Assembly: GCF_030812415.1 (NCBI RefSeq)
Contig: NZ_JAUSST010000002.1
Coordinates: forward strand, 620,001 to 684,000
Length of the DNA stretch: 64,000 nucleotides
Origin: Paenibacillus harenae
GTDB lineage: Bacteria; Bacillota; Bacilli; Paenibacillales; Paenibacillaceae
Reading direction: 5' to 3'
Of the stretch, positions 31,857 to 39,372 are shown piece after piece. Position 1 is the stretch's first letter. Each line of letters opens with the position of its first letter. A model generated the notes under the pieces. It ran no database searches and was not told the DNA's origin. It saw nothing but the letters and a program-made list of their open reading frames with translations. Both the position numbers and the translations under genes were made by a program.

Positions 31857-31933
31857 GGGCCCTTAGCTCAGTTGGTTAGAGCGGTCGGCTCATAACCGAT
31901 TGGTCGGGGGTTCGAGTCCCTCAGGGCCCACCA
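31857..31933 (+). tRNA. tRNA with CAT anticodon, most like tRNA-Ile2 (lysidine-modified)
   Basis: A 77-base cloverleaf with encoded CCA, acceptor stem GGGCCCT/AGGGCCC and anticodon loop CTCATAA. The TTAGCTCAG D-arm and CTCATAA loop context resemble Ile2 genes rather than elongator Met genes. tRNA-Met remains possible; presence of TilS determinants would decide. Confidence 0.88.
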
Positions 31934-31956
31934 TTTGCAGCTTTTTTCACACACAT

Positions 31957-32042
31957 GCCGGGGTGGCGGAACTGGCAGACGCACAGGACTTAAAATCCTG
32001 CGGTGGGTGACCACCGTACGGGTTCGATTCCCGTCCTCGGCA
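31957..32042 (+). tRNA. tRNA-Leu (TAA), carrying the left attachment site
   Basis: An 86-base class II tRNA with a long variable arm (GGTGGGTGACCACC) and anticodon TAA. The acceptor stem GCCGGGG pairs with CCTCGGC. No CCA is encoded; the next bases are TAC. Its last 64 bases plus one are the left copy of the island's direct repeat, so the 3' part was restored by integration. Confidence 0.95.
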
Positions 32043-32043
32043 T
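31979..32043 (+). repeat. attL: left 65-bp direct repeat of the genomic island
   Basis: Identical base for base to 57,257-57,321. It spans the anticodon arm, variable arm and 3' end of tRNA-Leu. Confidence 0.95.
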
Positions 32044-32105
32044 ACCTACTTACATAAGGGTTTTCCTTTGAGGGTAGCAATCTAAAAACCAAAAAAAATG
32101 ATGAA

Positions 32106-32213
32106 TCCTGTGTACAGATTGTGGCTCTTCTAGCCGCACAGGACTCATCGCGTGAGATCCTTTTTCGCACTATCTGTATCCCAAATACAGGTGAAGGCGA
32201 AGGAGGATTTTTT
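32106..32213 (+). promoter_or_regulatory. Integrase leader with two hairpins, the second hiding the ribosome binding site
   Basis: The first hairpin is CCTGTG (32,107) with CACAGG (32,137). The second pairs ATCCTTTTTCGC (32,157-32,168) with GCGAAGGAGGAT (32,197-32,208), allowing G-U pairs, with an inner CTGTAT/ATACAG stem, and is followed by six T. It looks like an intrinsic terminator, and its 3' arm contains the AGGAGG of the integrase gene. Confidence 0.65.
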
Positions 32214-32217
32214 AGTT

Positions 32218-33159
32218 ATGGCGGTAAGAATGAACAAGGTAAAGAGAGCACCTGCGACTATGGAAGAGGCACTGGATCGGTTCATTACCTGGAAGAAAGC
32301 AAATGGGATTAGCGATCAGACCATTCTGGACTACATGACACATGTTAACCTGTTATTTAAGCGATACCCTGATGCAAAGCAGTCTTACGATCAACTGGAA
32401 CAGGCGGTAGTTGATCATCTAGGACAAGAAGGGATCAAACCCGCGACCTACAACAATCGACTAGTGTACCTCCGTACATTCTTTAACTGGTGTGTGGAGC
32501 ATGGCATGATATCTGATAACCCCTTGAATGGCTTCAAGAAGCGCAAGGATGAGGGGCGGCATGTCAGTGTTGATGAAGATACACTCGCACGTCTAATAAC
32601 CCTCCCTAACCGCGAGACGTTCGCTGGCTTGAGGGACTACACATTATTCCTTTTGTTCCTCGACTGCGGAATAAGACCCAAGGAAGCATTCAGCCTGGAT
32701 GAGGGTGATTTCCACCCACGAGCCAGAGAAATACGAGTCGATGCAGCTAAAGCTAAAACTCGTGTATCTCGTACTTTACCATTATCTCCAATGACAGTTG
32801 AGGCAATTCAAGAATTACTGTCTGTTCGGCCTAAAGAGTGGAGCGGGAAAGCTCCTATATTCTGTACTAATGAAGGTAAGCCGCTAAACAGGCATACTTG
32901 GGGCGACAGAGTTGAGATGTACTGTAAGAAGCTAGGGACGCACTTATGGCCTTATGCACTGCGTCATGCATTCTCCATTGTGTTTCTGCGCGGTGGCGGT
33001 AATGCATTTGGATTGCAACAGATGCTCGGTCATGTGGATATGACCATGACCAAACGATATGTGAAGCTGTCGAATACCGATGTTAAGGAGCAGCATAATA
33101 CAGCCTCGCCTTTAAACAGGTTGATCCAGCAGAAAGTACGGGTAGGGAAGATTAAGTAA
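32218..33159 (+). CDS. int: Tyrosine recombinase/integrase of the island
   Basis: A 313-residue site-specific recombinase. The N-terminal SAM-like core-binding domain is about residues 15-100. In the catalytic domain the key residues are visible: Arg in DCGIRPKEAF, the LRHAF box (H-x-x-R order reads ALRHAFS), LGHVDM, and the nucleophile Tyr in MTKRYVKLS. It should excise and insert the island at tRNA-Leu. ATG 32218 has AGGAGG 11 bases upstream; that box lies within a hairpin. Confidence 0.94.
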   Translation: MAVRMNKVKRAPATMEEALDRFITWKKANGISDQTILDYMTHVNLLFKRYPDAKQSYDQLEQAVVDHLGQEGIKPATYNNRLVYLRTFFNWCVEHGMISDNPLNGFKKRKDEGRHVSVDEDTLARLITLPNRETFAGLRDYTLFLLFLDCGIRPKEAFSLDEGDFHPRAREIRVDAAKAKTRVSRTLPLSPMTVEAIQELLSVRPKEWSGKAPIFCTNEGKPLNRHTWGDRVEMYCKKLGTHLWPYALRHAFSIVFLRGGGNAFGLQQMLGHVDMTMTKRYVKLSNTDVKEQHNTASPLNRLIQQKVRVGKIK

Positions 33160-33169
33160 CTCCGAATGC

Positions 33170-33208
33170 AAGCAGCACCTTCTCCTCTGGGGATAGGTGC
33201 TTTTGCTT
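33170..33208 (+). terminator. Terminator after the integrase gene
   Basis: AAGCAGCACCT pairs with AGGTGCTTTTGCTT across a CTCCTCTGGGG loop. It is also T-rich, as a terminator for the plus strand should be. Confidence 0.75.
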
Positions 33209-33220
33209 AATTTGGTAGTA

Positions 33221-33346
33221 TTAGTTCTTAGCCTTCTTAATTAGTCGGTTGATGCCGATAATTGCAAAATAGATGATTAGCAAGATAAACCAAGCTGGAG
33301 CAGAAAATGCTTTCCCGCCGCCCAGAGCGATTCCGACGTTACCCAT
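33221..33346 (-). CDS. 41-residue predicted membrane peptide
   Basis: An ATG with a near-perfect AAGGAGGTGAATCTAC leader encodes a peptide with a Gly-rich N-terminus (MGNVGIALGGGKAF), one hydrophobic helix at about residues 17-32 (APAWFILLIIYFAIIG) and a Lys-rich tail. Its start overlaps the end of the upstream minus-strand gene by 8 bases, so the two are probably translationally coupled. No family recognised; toxin-like or regulatory membrane peptides are possible, but this is inference. Confidence 0.72.
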   Translation of the reverse strand: MGNVGIALGGGKAFSAPAWFILLIIYFAIIGINRLIKKAKN

Positions 33347-34313
33347 GTAGATTCACCTCCTTTTCAGAATTAAGATTTAATGCAGGAAGTATTGCAATTA
33401 GTTGTTGCCAAGCTTCTTGCGTAGTTGGATTACTTAGAATGTCCTTTAGCTGGTGTCTGAAGCTGCTACTAATCAAGCCCAATATGTAGAATTTGTAGTT
33501 CCACGTTGGATCGGATTCATTATATTGTCCGTAATAGCTAGTGAAGATCCTTAGGGTGTCCCCTATTAGCGGGATATGGTATTCAGACTGATAGTTACTC
33601 ATTAATTGAGACCAGTATTGTTTTAAGACGGCTATAAGTTCTGCGGTTTCGTCAAAGTCTTTCTCTGATGAGTTCAGAAGCCTTGCATGCCATCCAGATA
33701 TGTTGATCATGGAATGAATATGAAGTGATTCATCAAACTCCCCGATAAAGTCAATCTGCATCAGTCTGATCATTTGACCTAGCAAATCATTATTAATATT
33801 GCCATGCATAAATAAGTGAGAGAGAAGCGAAAGGAGTAAGTCATAAAGTTGTGCCGTATCTTTCGACCTACGCTCTAATGTCTCCAGTGCTGACTTGGAC
33901 GGTCTACCAATGGGTTTGAACTTACTAACTTCATCAGATGCAATTTCAGCGATAATATCCCCATAATAAGGAGTATTAGTTAACTCATCGATTCTCTCGA
34001 AGGTATCCACCATTTCAGCGTAAAATTCCATAATCCTTTCCTTAAGTTTGTCCCATTGGACAGGATATCCTCTCCAAAACAATATGAATATGTAGTCCTT
34101 CTGATGCTTGATCGTCTTGCTGGATTTAAGATCATTGATTAACTGTATGGCTTCCATTGTCCGCTCGTGGTACTGGGTAACAACTCCCTTGGAATACCCT
34201 TGACTGACCCTTTTGCCAACGATAAGTCCGTGCCCAACATATCGTTCAATCGCCTTATTATTCAGCTCAATACCAAGTGCATCGGCCTTATCCAGTATTT
34301 CCTTCTTCAACAT
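33339..34313 (-). CDS. Hypothetical protein with a MerR-like N-terminus
   Basis: A 324-residue protein. The first roughly 70 residues (LKKEILDKADALGIELNNKA ... HGLIVGKRVSQGYSKGVVTQY) look like a MerR-type winged helix that recognises a DNA site. The rest is helical with no motif I know. ATG 34313 is chosen because AGAGGTGAGGGAA lies directly upstream, although the frame opens at 34,373. It is divergent from the nuclease-like gene at 34,470. Confidence 0.75.
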   Translation of the reverse strand: MLKKEILDKADALGIELNNKAIERYVGHGLIVGKRVSQGYSKGVVTQYHERTMEAIQLINDLKSSKTIKHQKDYIFILFWRGYPVQWDKLKERIMEFYAEMVDTFERIDELTNTPYYGDIIAEIASDEVSKFKPIGRPSKSALETLERRSKDTAQLYDLLLSLLSHLFMHGNINNDLLGQMIRLMQIDFIGEFDESLHIHSMINISGWHARLLNSSEKDFDETAELIAVLKQYWSQLMSNYQSEYHIPLIGDTLRIFTSYYGQYNESDPTWNYKFYILGLISSSFRHQLKDILSNPTTQEAWQQLIAILPALNLNSEKEVNLHG

Positions 34314-34420
34314 TTCCCTCACCTCTTGAACAGATTGTAGCCCGTCCAATAAATGAAAACAATGTATGGCCAATGGGGAAATGAATTCTCAATCTTTCTA
34401 AGTAGTCGAGCGATGTCTTC

Positions 34421-34429
34421 TGCTACAAT
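34421..34429 (+). promoter_or_regulatory. Possible extended -10 promoter for the PD-(D/E)XK gene
   Basis: TGCTACAAT fits an extended -10 element about 40 bases before the ATG. No good -35 is seen. Confidence 0.4.
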
Positions 34430-34469
34430 AGAGTCAACTGACAATATCTCGCTGTGAGAGGAGTCCAAT

Positions 34470-35309
34470 ATGAATATATTCCAGTATCAAGGACAGGAAG
34501 AAGACCATTACACGAACATTCTTATGAGTATTCTGTCACTTCATAATTGCGATCTCACGCGCCCGTTCCTTAATGAACTGATTCCAGGAGAGAGCCAGGC
34601 TTTTTCATTCAGGGATACAGCAGGATACCTTCGCAAGAAGCAGTGTCCAAGAGATCATAAGGAATATGAATACCTTATAGGTGTTGCCCCATATCAGAAT
34701 GGGCTCAAACCAAATGAATTAGAAATCAATCTTAATTCTATACCCGATGCATGGATATGTGGTGAGAACTTCAATTTGCTGTTTGAATTCAAGATCCGTG
34801 GCACATTAGATGAGAATCAGTTACAAGCTCATAAGAAGCTCTTGGGAGCCAATGCGAAAGTCATCAGATTACAATGGGATGATGTGATTGATGCTTTAAG
34901 TAAAGTGAGTAATAGGGGGAATGAGTTATATAACTTTCTGATTGGAGATTTCATTGAAGTCTGCAAGAACTTTAAGGACAAACGTAATTCATCAGGCATG
35001 CCAAAGGAAGTTATAAGCAATGCAAAGAATGAACAAACGGATTACTTCATCATCACTGGCAGCAGAGAAGTCGGTTATTATACTGTAGATGTAGTTAGAG
35101 ACGGAGATACCATAAGGCTTAATGATGAATTGAAAGGTATTATGGCAGCAAGAAGATGGATAGCTCAGTATGTGATGGATCATCACCCATCTATAGCAAT
35201 ATCATATAACGGCGTGGAAACAATTGTCTCAGACTATTGTGTAGTCCCAGGACGGCCAGCAAAGAATAATCAATGGAACCAATGGAGAATTGGAACAATG
35301 ATGAAATAA
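34470..35309 (+). CDS. PD-(D/E)XK nuclease-like protein
   Basis: A 279-residue protein. The nuclease core is suggested by IPDAWICGENFNLLFEFKIRG at about residues 90-110, giving Asp, then Glu-x-Lys, followed by a Gln (DENQLQAHKKLL) as in PD-(D/E)XK enzymes. The C-terminal half is unassigned. GAGAGGAG precedes the ATG by 6 bases. It lies alone, divergent from a MerR-like gene, which fits a self-contained defence or repair gene. The nuclease call rests on motif reading only. Confidence 0.7.
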   Translation: MNIFQYQGQEEDHYTNILMSILSLHNCDLTRPFLNELIPGESQAFSFRDTAGYLRKKQCPRDHKEYEYLIGVAPYQNGLKPNELEINLNSIPDAWICGENFNLLFEFKIRGTLDENQLQAHKKLLGANAKVIRLQWDDVIDALSKVSNRGNELYNFLIGDFIEVCKNFKDKRNSSGMPKEVISNAKNEQTDYFIITGSREVGYYTVDVVRDGDTIRLNDELKGIMAARRWIAQYVMDHHPSIAISYNGVETIVSDYCVVPGRPAKNNQWNQWRIGTMMK

Positions 35310-35319
35310 GATGGAGCCA

Positions 35320-35466
35320 GTCAAGGCAGAGCTGTAGCGAGTTCATTTCAGCCTTGACGGAGGTTCAATGCCAACACTTATCCATTCCCTTCGAACATAC
35401 AGGTCGAAGGGCGGCACACGCCGAGTGCGGATTGTTAAGGCAGCGCCTTAACAGCCCCTCATGGGG
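35320..35466. other. Cluster of four perfect hairpins in a gene-free stretch
   Basis: Four consecutive hairpins are seen: GTCAAGGC/GCCTTGAC (35,320-35,358), CCCTTCGA/TCGAAGGG (35,387-35,411), GTTAAGGC/GCCTTAAC (35,434-35,452) and CCCC/GGGG (35,455-35,466). The stretch is richer in G+C than its neighbours. It lies between two convergent genes, so it may be a compound terminator or a structured RNA. No T-run follows the hairpins. Confidence 0.6.
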
Positions 35467-35482
35467 TAGTGGGGTGGTCTGA

Positions 35483-36028
35483 TTACTTCTTCGTAAGCAA
35501 ATCGTAGGCTTCATCCAGTTTGCGTTGTTGATCGAGACGTTTTTGAACCAAGCTCAGCTCATTCTGCAAACGGGAAAGAAGCTCTTCCGCATCCATATGA
35601 CGCATCTTCAAAGATAGAGATTCATGGATGGTTTCCGCGCCTTCAGGTGTACGAAGCGAGAAGTTGATCTCGACGGTGTAATTGGCTCCCCGAATGTCAG
35701 ATGTCCCTTCACCGTCTTCATACTGCTTGCCTAGGAAAAAGCGATCTGGAGCATTTGCAGTGAAAATGGAAATGGGGACTTGATAGAAATCAGCCAATCC
35801 TTGCAGCTTTTGCGGTCGCGGTCGCGAATCCTCGTTGCTTTCCATGTTATACAATCCCATATGACTGATCACTCCGCTTGTGACGGCCACCTTTTTAACC
35901 GAATAATCCCCGACATACACCTTATTAAGTTCCTCACGCACCCATTTAAGCCTTTCATGGAAAGGAAGGCTGGCGAATTCAGCTAGTTCCTGTCCTTCAA
36001 TCCATCTTCCTGCATTGTCGTAAATCAT
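35483..36028 (-). CDS. XRE-type transcriptional regulator
   Basis: A 181-residue protein. The N-terminal helix-turn-helix-like part is about residues 15-85 (ELNKVYVGDYSVKKVAVTSG ... LGLADFYQVPISIF-like order). The C-terminal half ends in a predicted coiled coil (AEELLSRLQNELSLVQKRLD). AAGGAGG precedes ATG 36028, making this start better than 36,052. It is divergent from the sigma-like gene, the arrangement of a repressor facing the gene it controls. Confidence 0.75.
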   Translation of the reverse strand: MIYDNAGRWIEGQELAEFASLPFHERLKWVREELNKVYVGDYSVKKVAVTSGVISHMGLYNMESNEDSRPRPQKLQGLADFYQVPISIFTANAPDRFFLGKQYEDGEGTSDIRGANYTVEINFSLRTPEGAETIHESLSLKMRHMDAEELLSRLQNELSLVQKRLDQQRKLDEAYDLLTKK

Positions 36029-36100
36029 GTATCGTGCCTCCTTGTTCTTCATGAATCAAGTGTAACCTGTCCAAACCCAAAAGTAAAGTTAAAATATATA

Positions 36101-36129
36101 TTGAAAAATAGTTTACTAATGGTTATGAT
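36101..36129 (+). promoter_or_regulatory. Sigma-A-type promoter of the sigma-like gene
   Basis: TTGAAA and TATGAT are separated by exactly 17 bases, 87 bases before the ATG and between the divergent XRE and sigma-like genes. Confidence 0.7.
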
Positions 36130-36215
36130 AATGCCATGCAGGTGAGTCATGATGGACCAAATGCAGGAAAGTGCATTTCAACATCGGACAGTCACAATAT
36201 TGGAGGAAGATAAAC

Positions 36216-37007
36216 ATGGAAAAAGATGTATGGAAGTTGGAGTTTGCGCAAGTATGGGGTAGGGCTGAACGGTCTGATGATTTTGACGATCATGGTAGGG
36301 ATAATCGTTACCCACAAATCAAGTATCAGATGCTCGGAACAACTGATTGGAGAGAGAAGTGCTTCACTAACCCAGAGGAGCTATATGAAGAGGGGCTTGA
36401 GCGTCTACATACAGTCTTTTCAGAGATTGGGCCGATTAACGAAACAAGGCTTAATGCAATCTATACCAACCCCTTAGTACAAGTGATAGTCAGCCGAGCG
36501 GTTGAAAAGCTCGTCGCATTGTGTTGGCACAAGAGGCCATGCAGAGATGACCTCTATCAAGAAACATATGAGATAGCCAGGAAGATAACAGAGAGCTATT
36601 ATCGGAAGCATGAGCAGTCCGAAGACATCGTTAACAACTATCTCGGCTATCTGCGGAAGTACTTATACTATAAGCTTCAACGGCGCTATCTGACGGGATA
36701 CCAAGGATACATGAGGAGAGGGAAAGAGTATATCTTGCCGAGTCCAGTGGTCGATCCATCAGAGATAATAGGTTATGCAGGTTTGGTAGATAGCTTCATC
36801 GATAAGGAAGATAAGCTGGACCTGCTAGAATATGTGGGGCGGAAGAAACAGCAATATATAGATATCATTAACTACAGCGTGTTCTATGACCTAACACAGC
36901 AACAAATCGCAGATATGATGCAGATGCCATTAAGCACGGTGAAGAGTCATTTCAGTCGTAGTAAGCCAGTTGTGAAACAATGGATGAATAATCGTAAAGT
37001 TGTATAA
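36216..37007 (+). CDS. Sigma-70-family-like transcription factor
   Basis: A 263-residue protein. The C-terminus is a sigma region 4 helix-turn-helix (YDLTQQQIADMMQMPLSTVK, about residues 225-244). The middle (RDDLYQETYEIARKI ... YLRKYLYYKLQRRY) is compatible with region 2. The N-terminal about 80 residues are unassigned. GGAGGAAGATAAAC precedes ATG 36216. The large structured RNA starts about 60 bases after its stop, so the protein may direct its transcription. That link is inference. Confidence 0.75.
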   Translation: MEKDVWKLEFAQVWGRAERSDDFDDHGRDNRYPQIKYQMLGTTDWREKCFTNPEELYEEGLERLHTVFSEIGPINETRLNAIYTNPLVQVIVSRAVEKLVALCWHKRPCRDDLYQETYEIARKITESYYRKHEQSEDIVNNYLGYLRKYLYYKLQRRYLTGYQGYMRRGKEYILPSPVVDPSEIIGYAGLVDSFIDKEDKLDLLEYVGRKKQQYIDIINYSVFYDLTQQQIADMMQMPLSTVKSHFSRSKPVVKQWMNNRKVV

Positions 37008-37068
37008 TTTTTTTACGTAAGTTGCAACCTTTTTCGGACTTTGTGGGTTAATATATTGTATAAGAGCT

Positions 37069-37778
37069 GATTCAGCAGAGCCTGACTGTAACGTTGAATA
37101 TTTAAGAAGAAGAATAAACCATCCGAAACGTTGGCTTATATCCGAACGTTACTCGGTTCGGAGGCGAGCACTGCGACGCGTGGCCGACGAATCGTATTTG
37201 AACCTTCGCTCTGTATTCGACAGTCAGGCGCGTTGCGCTCAAGCAGTTTAGCTGGTTTGAATGTGAGCGTTTCTCTACTATTAATTGGGGGAAGTCTGCC
37301 CGAGAGGGGCCGAGGCTCTCCCATTTTTATTTGTGCTAGATCAGGTACTTTGTACTGAATGAGTGGTGGTACATTACTGTCGGAGATTCACCATGATCAT
37401 GAATACACTCTCTCGCTTTCGCTTCGCAGTGCTCAGCTCGCGAGTGAGGAACGCAGCGGATACAATCAACAGTACGGATGATGATTCATCTTCATTAATA
37501 TAACTGTATCCCAATGTTGTGCTGAATGCCGATAAGTTACGGGTTTACGGCTAGTGCCAATCTTATGTGCTATGGATGGCGAGTACTGCACCACCAGACG
37601 GATCATATCTCTATTAAGAAACATAACTGATCTATTCATGTGCTAGATAACGATTCTATACCTCATGAATCCATGGGATATTGGGCTGCGGCGGCCATTC
37701 AAACGCTCGTGCCATGAATGCCGAGTATTGTTGCCCGCGTCGGTAATTACATATATGGACGCTGCGCTCTGCTGAATC
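37069..37778 (+). ncRNA. Candidate giant structured RNA (about 710 bases)
   Basis: The 850-base interval 37,008-37,857 has no convincing gene. GATTCAGCAGAGC (37,069-37,081) is the exact complement of 37,766-37,778, which would close a 710-base RNA. Nested inside without crossing are 37,082-37,089/37,220-37,227; 37,141-37,147/37,156-37,162; 37,265-37,272/37,701-37,708; 37,286-37,292/37,317-37,323; 37,408-37,416/37,440-37,448 (one mismatch); and 37,458-37,464/37,505-37,511. Size and end-to-end pairing recall GOLLD and ROOL RNAs, but membership is untested. OLE RNA is unlikely, since its usual neighbours are absent. The strand is inferred from the upstream sigma-like gene. Confidence 0.68.
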
Positions 37779-37857
37779 CTTGGAATCTTGGTTGCGCGGC
37801 GGTTCTTAACTTACATATTGGAATGAGTCCCGATAACGAATAAACGCCCGTCAGCTT

Positions 37858-38505
37858 TTAGCTACGAGTGTATCCCCAATAATCATCCTCTTGCCGAAGC
37901 TTTTCTAATGCTTCTCTGCGGCTTGCGATGATTTCAATCTGCGTCTCGATAAGTCCTTCAAGCATCTGAATATCTTCCGATGTCAGCCTTACACGGCGAG
38001 CGTATCGACCCCTTTTATGAATCAATGGAGTGTCGGGTATGTAAGCGATCATTTCAAAATCGACTTCCAGCAAATCATCCGCTGATGGAGTATAGTTACG
38101 TAATGAATCCTCCATGCTAGCCTGTTGTTCCACCACATCCTTTAGGTACAAGGCGCGGTCTTCTGGCTTGCCAATATAGATCGGGGCGGGATCAATCCTA
38201 AATCTGCTTTTGGGGTTATCATTATTATCTTTAAGCAGCGAGTGCGGTATATTGTATATCTCTAGTAGCTTGTTCAACGTTCTCTCCCGTGGTTTCTTCT
38301 TACTCTTCTCTTCTAAGTGGTACTGTCCTTGATGAGTAAGTCCGCATTTCTTTGCGACTCGACTCCTGGAAAACTCATCGCCATACTCTTCCTCCAAAAT
38401 CTCCCTTATGTATCCCAGTTTCTGACCGACCCCCAGTGTATGGAAGTGTGCCAGCTTATCTCCATAAAGTAATTGCCCTCTATAGTTAGCGCTTTTCTTT
38501 AACAT
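37858..38505 (-). CDS. XRE-type helix-turn-helix regulator
   Basis: A 215-residue protein. The N-terminal part is a helix-turn-helix (SRSRVAKKCGLTHQGQYHLE, about residues 47-66) followed by a dimerisation-like segment. The C-terminus is helical (SEDIQMLEGLIETQIEIIAS). GGGAGGAAACATT precedes ATG 38505. It is convergent with the giant RNA, ending 80 bases after its 3' helix strand, and divergent from the gene at 38,648. Confidence 0.75.
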   Translation of the reverse strand: MLKKSANYRGQLLYGDKLAHFHTLGVGQKLGYIREILEEEYGDEFSRSRVAKKCGLTHQGQYHLEEKSKKKPRERTLNKLLEIYNIPHSLLKDNNDNPKSRFRIDPAPIYIGKPEDRALYLKDVVEQQASMEDSLRNYTPSADDLLEVDFEMIAYIPDTPLIHKRGRYARRVRLTSEDIQMLEGLIETQIEIIASRREALEKLRQEDDYWGYTRS

Positions 38506-38647
38506 AATGTTTCCTCCCATGTTCATGCATATCATCAACTGAGCTTCTATAAAGAGTATAAAGTAATATTCTTTAGTTTTGCACGAACTCCTTTAAGCTC
38601 GTGGTAGACTGTAACCGTGCCACAAACAAACATAGGAGGCGGTAACA

Positions 38648-39235
38648 TTGAAGACTATCTATGCAATAGAAAGTGATGGACAACCTTATTACACGGAGGA
38701 GGAGCTTACCACCGTTCCGCTTGCAAGCATTACGGTGATCCCTGTTATTAATGAAGTGAAGGTTTTGGCGCTGGAAGGTCTATTCGTGGCTAGTACAGAC
38801 AAATGGGTTTCCTTAAAATCATTTGATCTCCCTACGCCTATCGTGAGTGAAAACAGGAGAGTAATTGGATCGGTTGATAAAGCTACTGTAATTTCGCGTG
38901 TTCGAGATCATCTAAGTCAACAATCGGAAGAAGAAACTACGGTCACATTATCCAACACATCGACGCACTGTGAGGAAATCGGCGGGAGAATTGCTAAACA
39001 AGTAGTAAGCACGATAGAGGGGCGGAATTATTTCGACGTGCATCTGGTCGATCTTGGCTGGCAAGTCACAAAAGCTGGGAAGGATTTCATTACTCTGGAA
39101 CGCAAGCCATCTGTCGAGGAAACTGCTGAAGAAGAGGTGAAGGCAGCGGTTGAACAAGCAGTAGATAATAAGGAAACAGTAGAAGAGACTGAAGAGGGAA
39201 GCAAAAGGAGTTTTCTTGAAAAGCTATTACGATAG
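38648..39235 (+). CDS. Hypothetical protein, 195 residues
   Basis: TTG start with AGGAGG 9 bases upstream. The first about 150 residues are mixed alpha/beta with no motif I recognise (MKTIYAIESDGQPYYTEEEL at the start). Residues 150-185 are strongly acidic and repetitive in Glu and Val. It is soluble by appearance and heads a short run of small genes. No function can be proposed. Confidence 0.65.
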   Translation: MKTIYAIESDGQPYYTEEELTTVPLASITVIPVINEVKVLALEGLFVASTDKWVSLKSFDLPTPIVSENRRVIGSVDKATVISRVRDHLSQQSEEETTVTLSNTSTHCEEIGGRIAKQVVSTIEGRNYFDVHLVDLGWQVTKAGKDFITLERKPSVEETAEEEVKAAVEQAVDNKETVEETEEGSKRSFLEKLLR

Positions 39236-39247
39236 GGGGAGGTTACC

Positions 39248-39313
39248 GTGACTATACGATTATTCATGCGAACGATTCCAGCTAAAGTATCGGTTTATAC
39301 ACAGTTTTGGTAG
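39248..39313 (+). CDS. Possible 21-residue peptide
   Basis: GTG start with GGGGGAGG 5 bases upstream; the peptide begins MTIRLFMRTIPAK. It sits 12 bases after the previous stop. Short enough to be chance. Confidence 0.25.
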   Translation: MTIRLFMRTIPAKVSVYTQFW

Positions 39314-39372
39314 TACTTAATTCCGATTTAATGATAAATCTATTCAGACTAGTTATAAGAGGAGACGATCAG

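Noticed and set aside
31868..32170. A 100-residue open frame on the minus strand over the tRNA genes, with text like RDSNPRPIGYEP
   Set aside because: It is the reverse reading of tRNA-Ile2 and tRNA-Leu, a well-known false gene, and has no support of its own.
35320..35466. Retron msr-msd RNA
   Set aside because: There is no reverse transcriptase gene anywhere in the window.
37131..37358. A 75-residue plus-strand frame and a 62-residue minus-strand frame in the 850-base gap
   Set aside because: No ribosome binding site and low-quality composition; the bases are used by helices of the proposed RNA.
37333..37725. Recurring TGTGCTA and GAATGCCGA words in the 850-base gap, considered as iterons or a CRISPR-like array
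   Set aside because: Spacing is irregular and copies are imperfect; no array is present. They are better explained as parts of the structured RNA.
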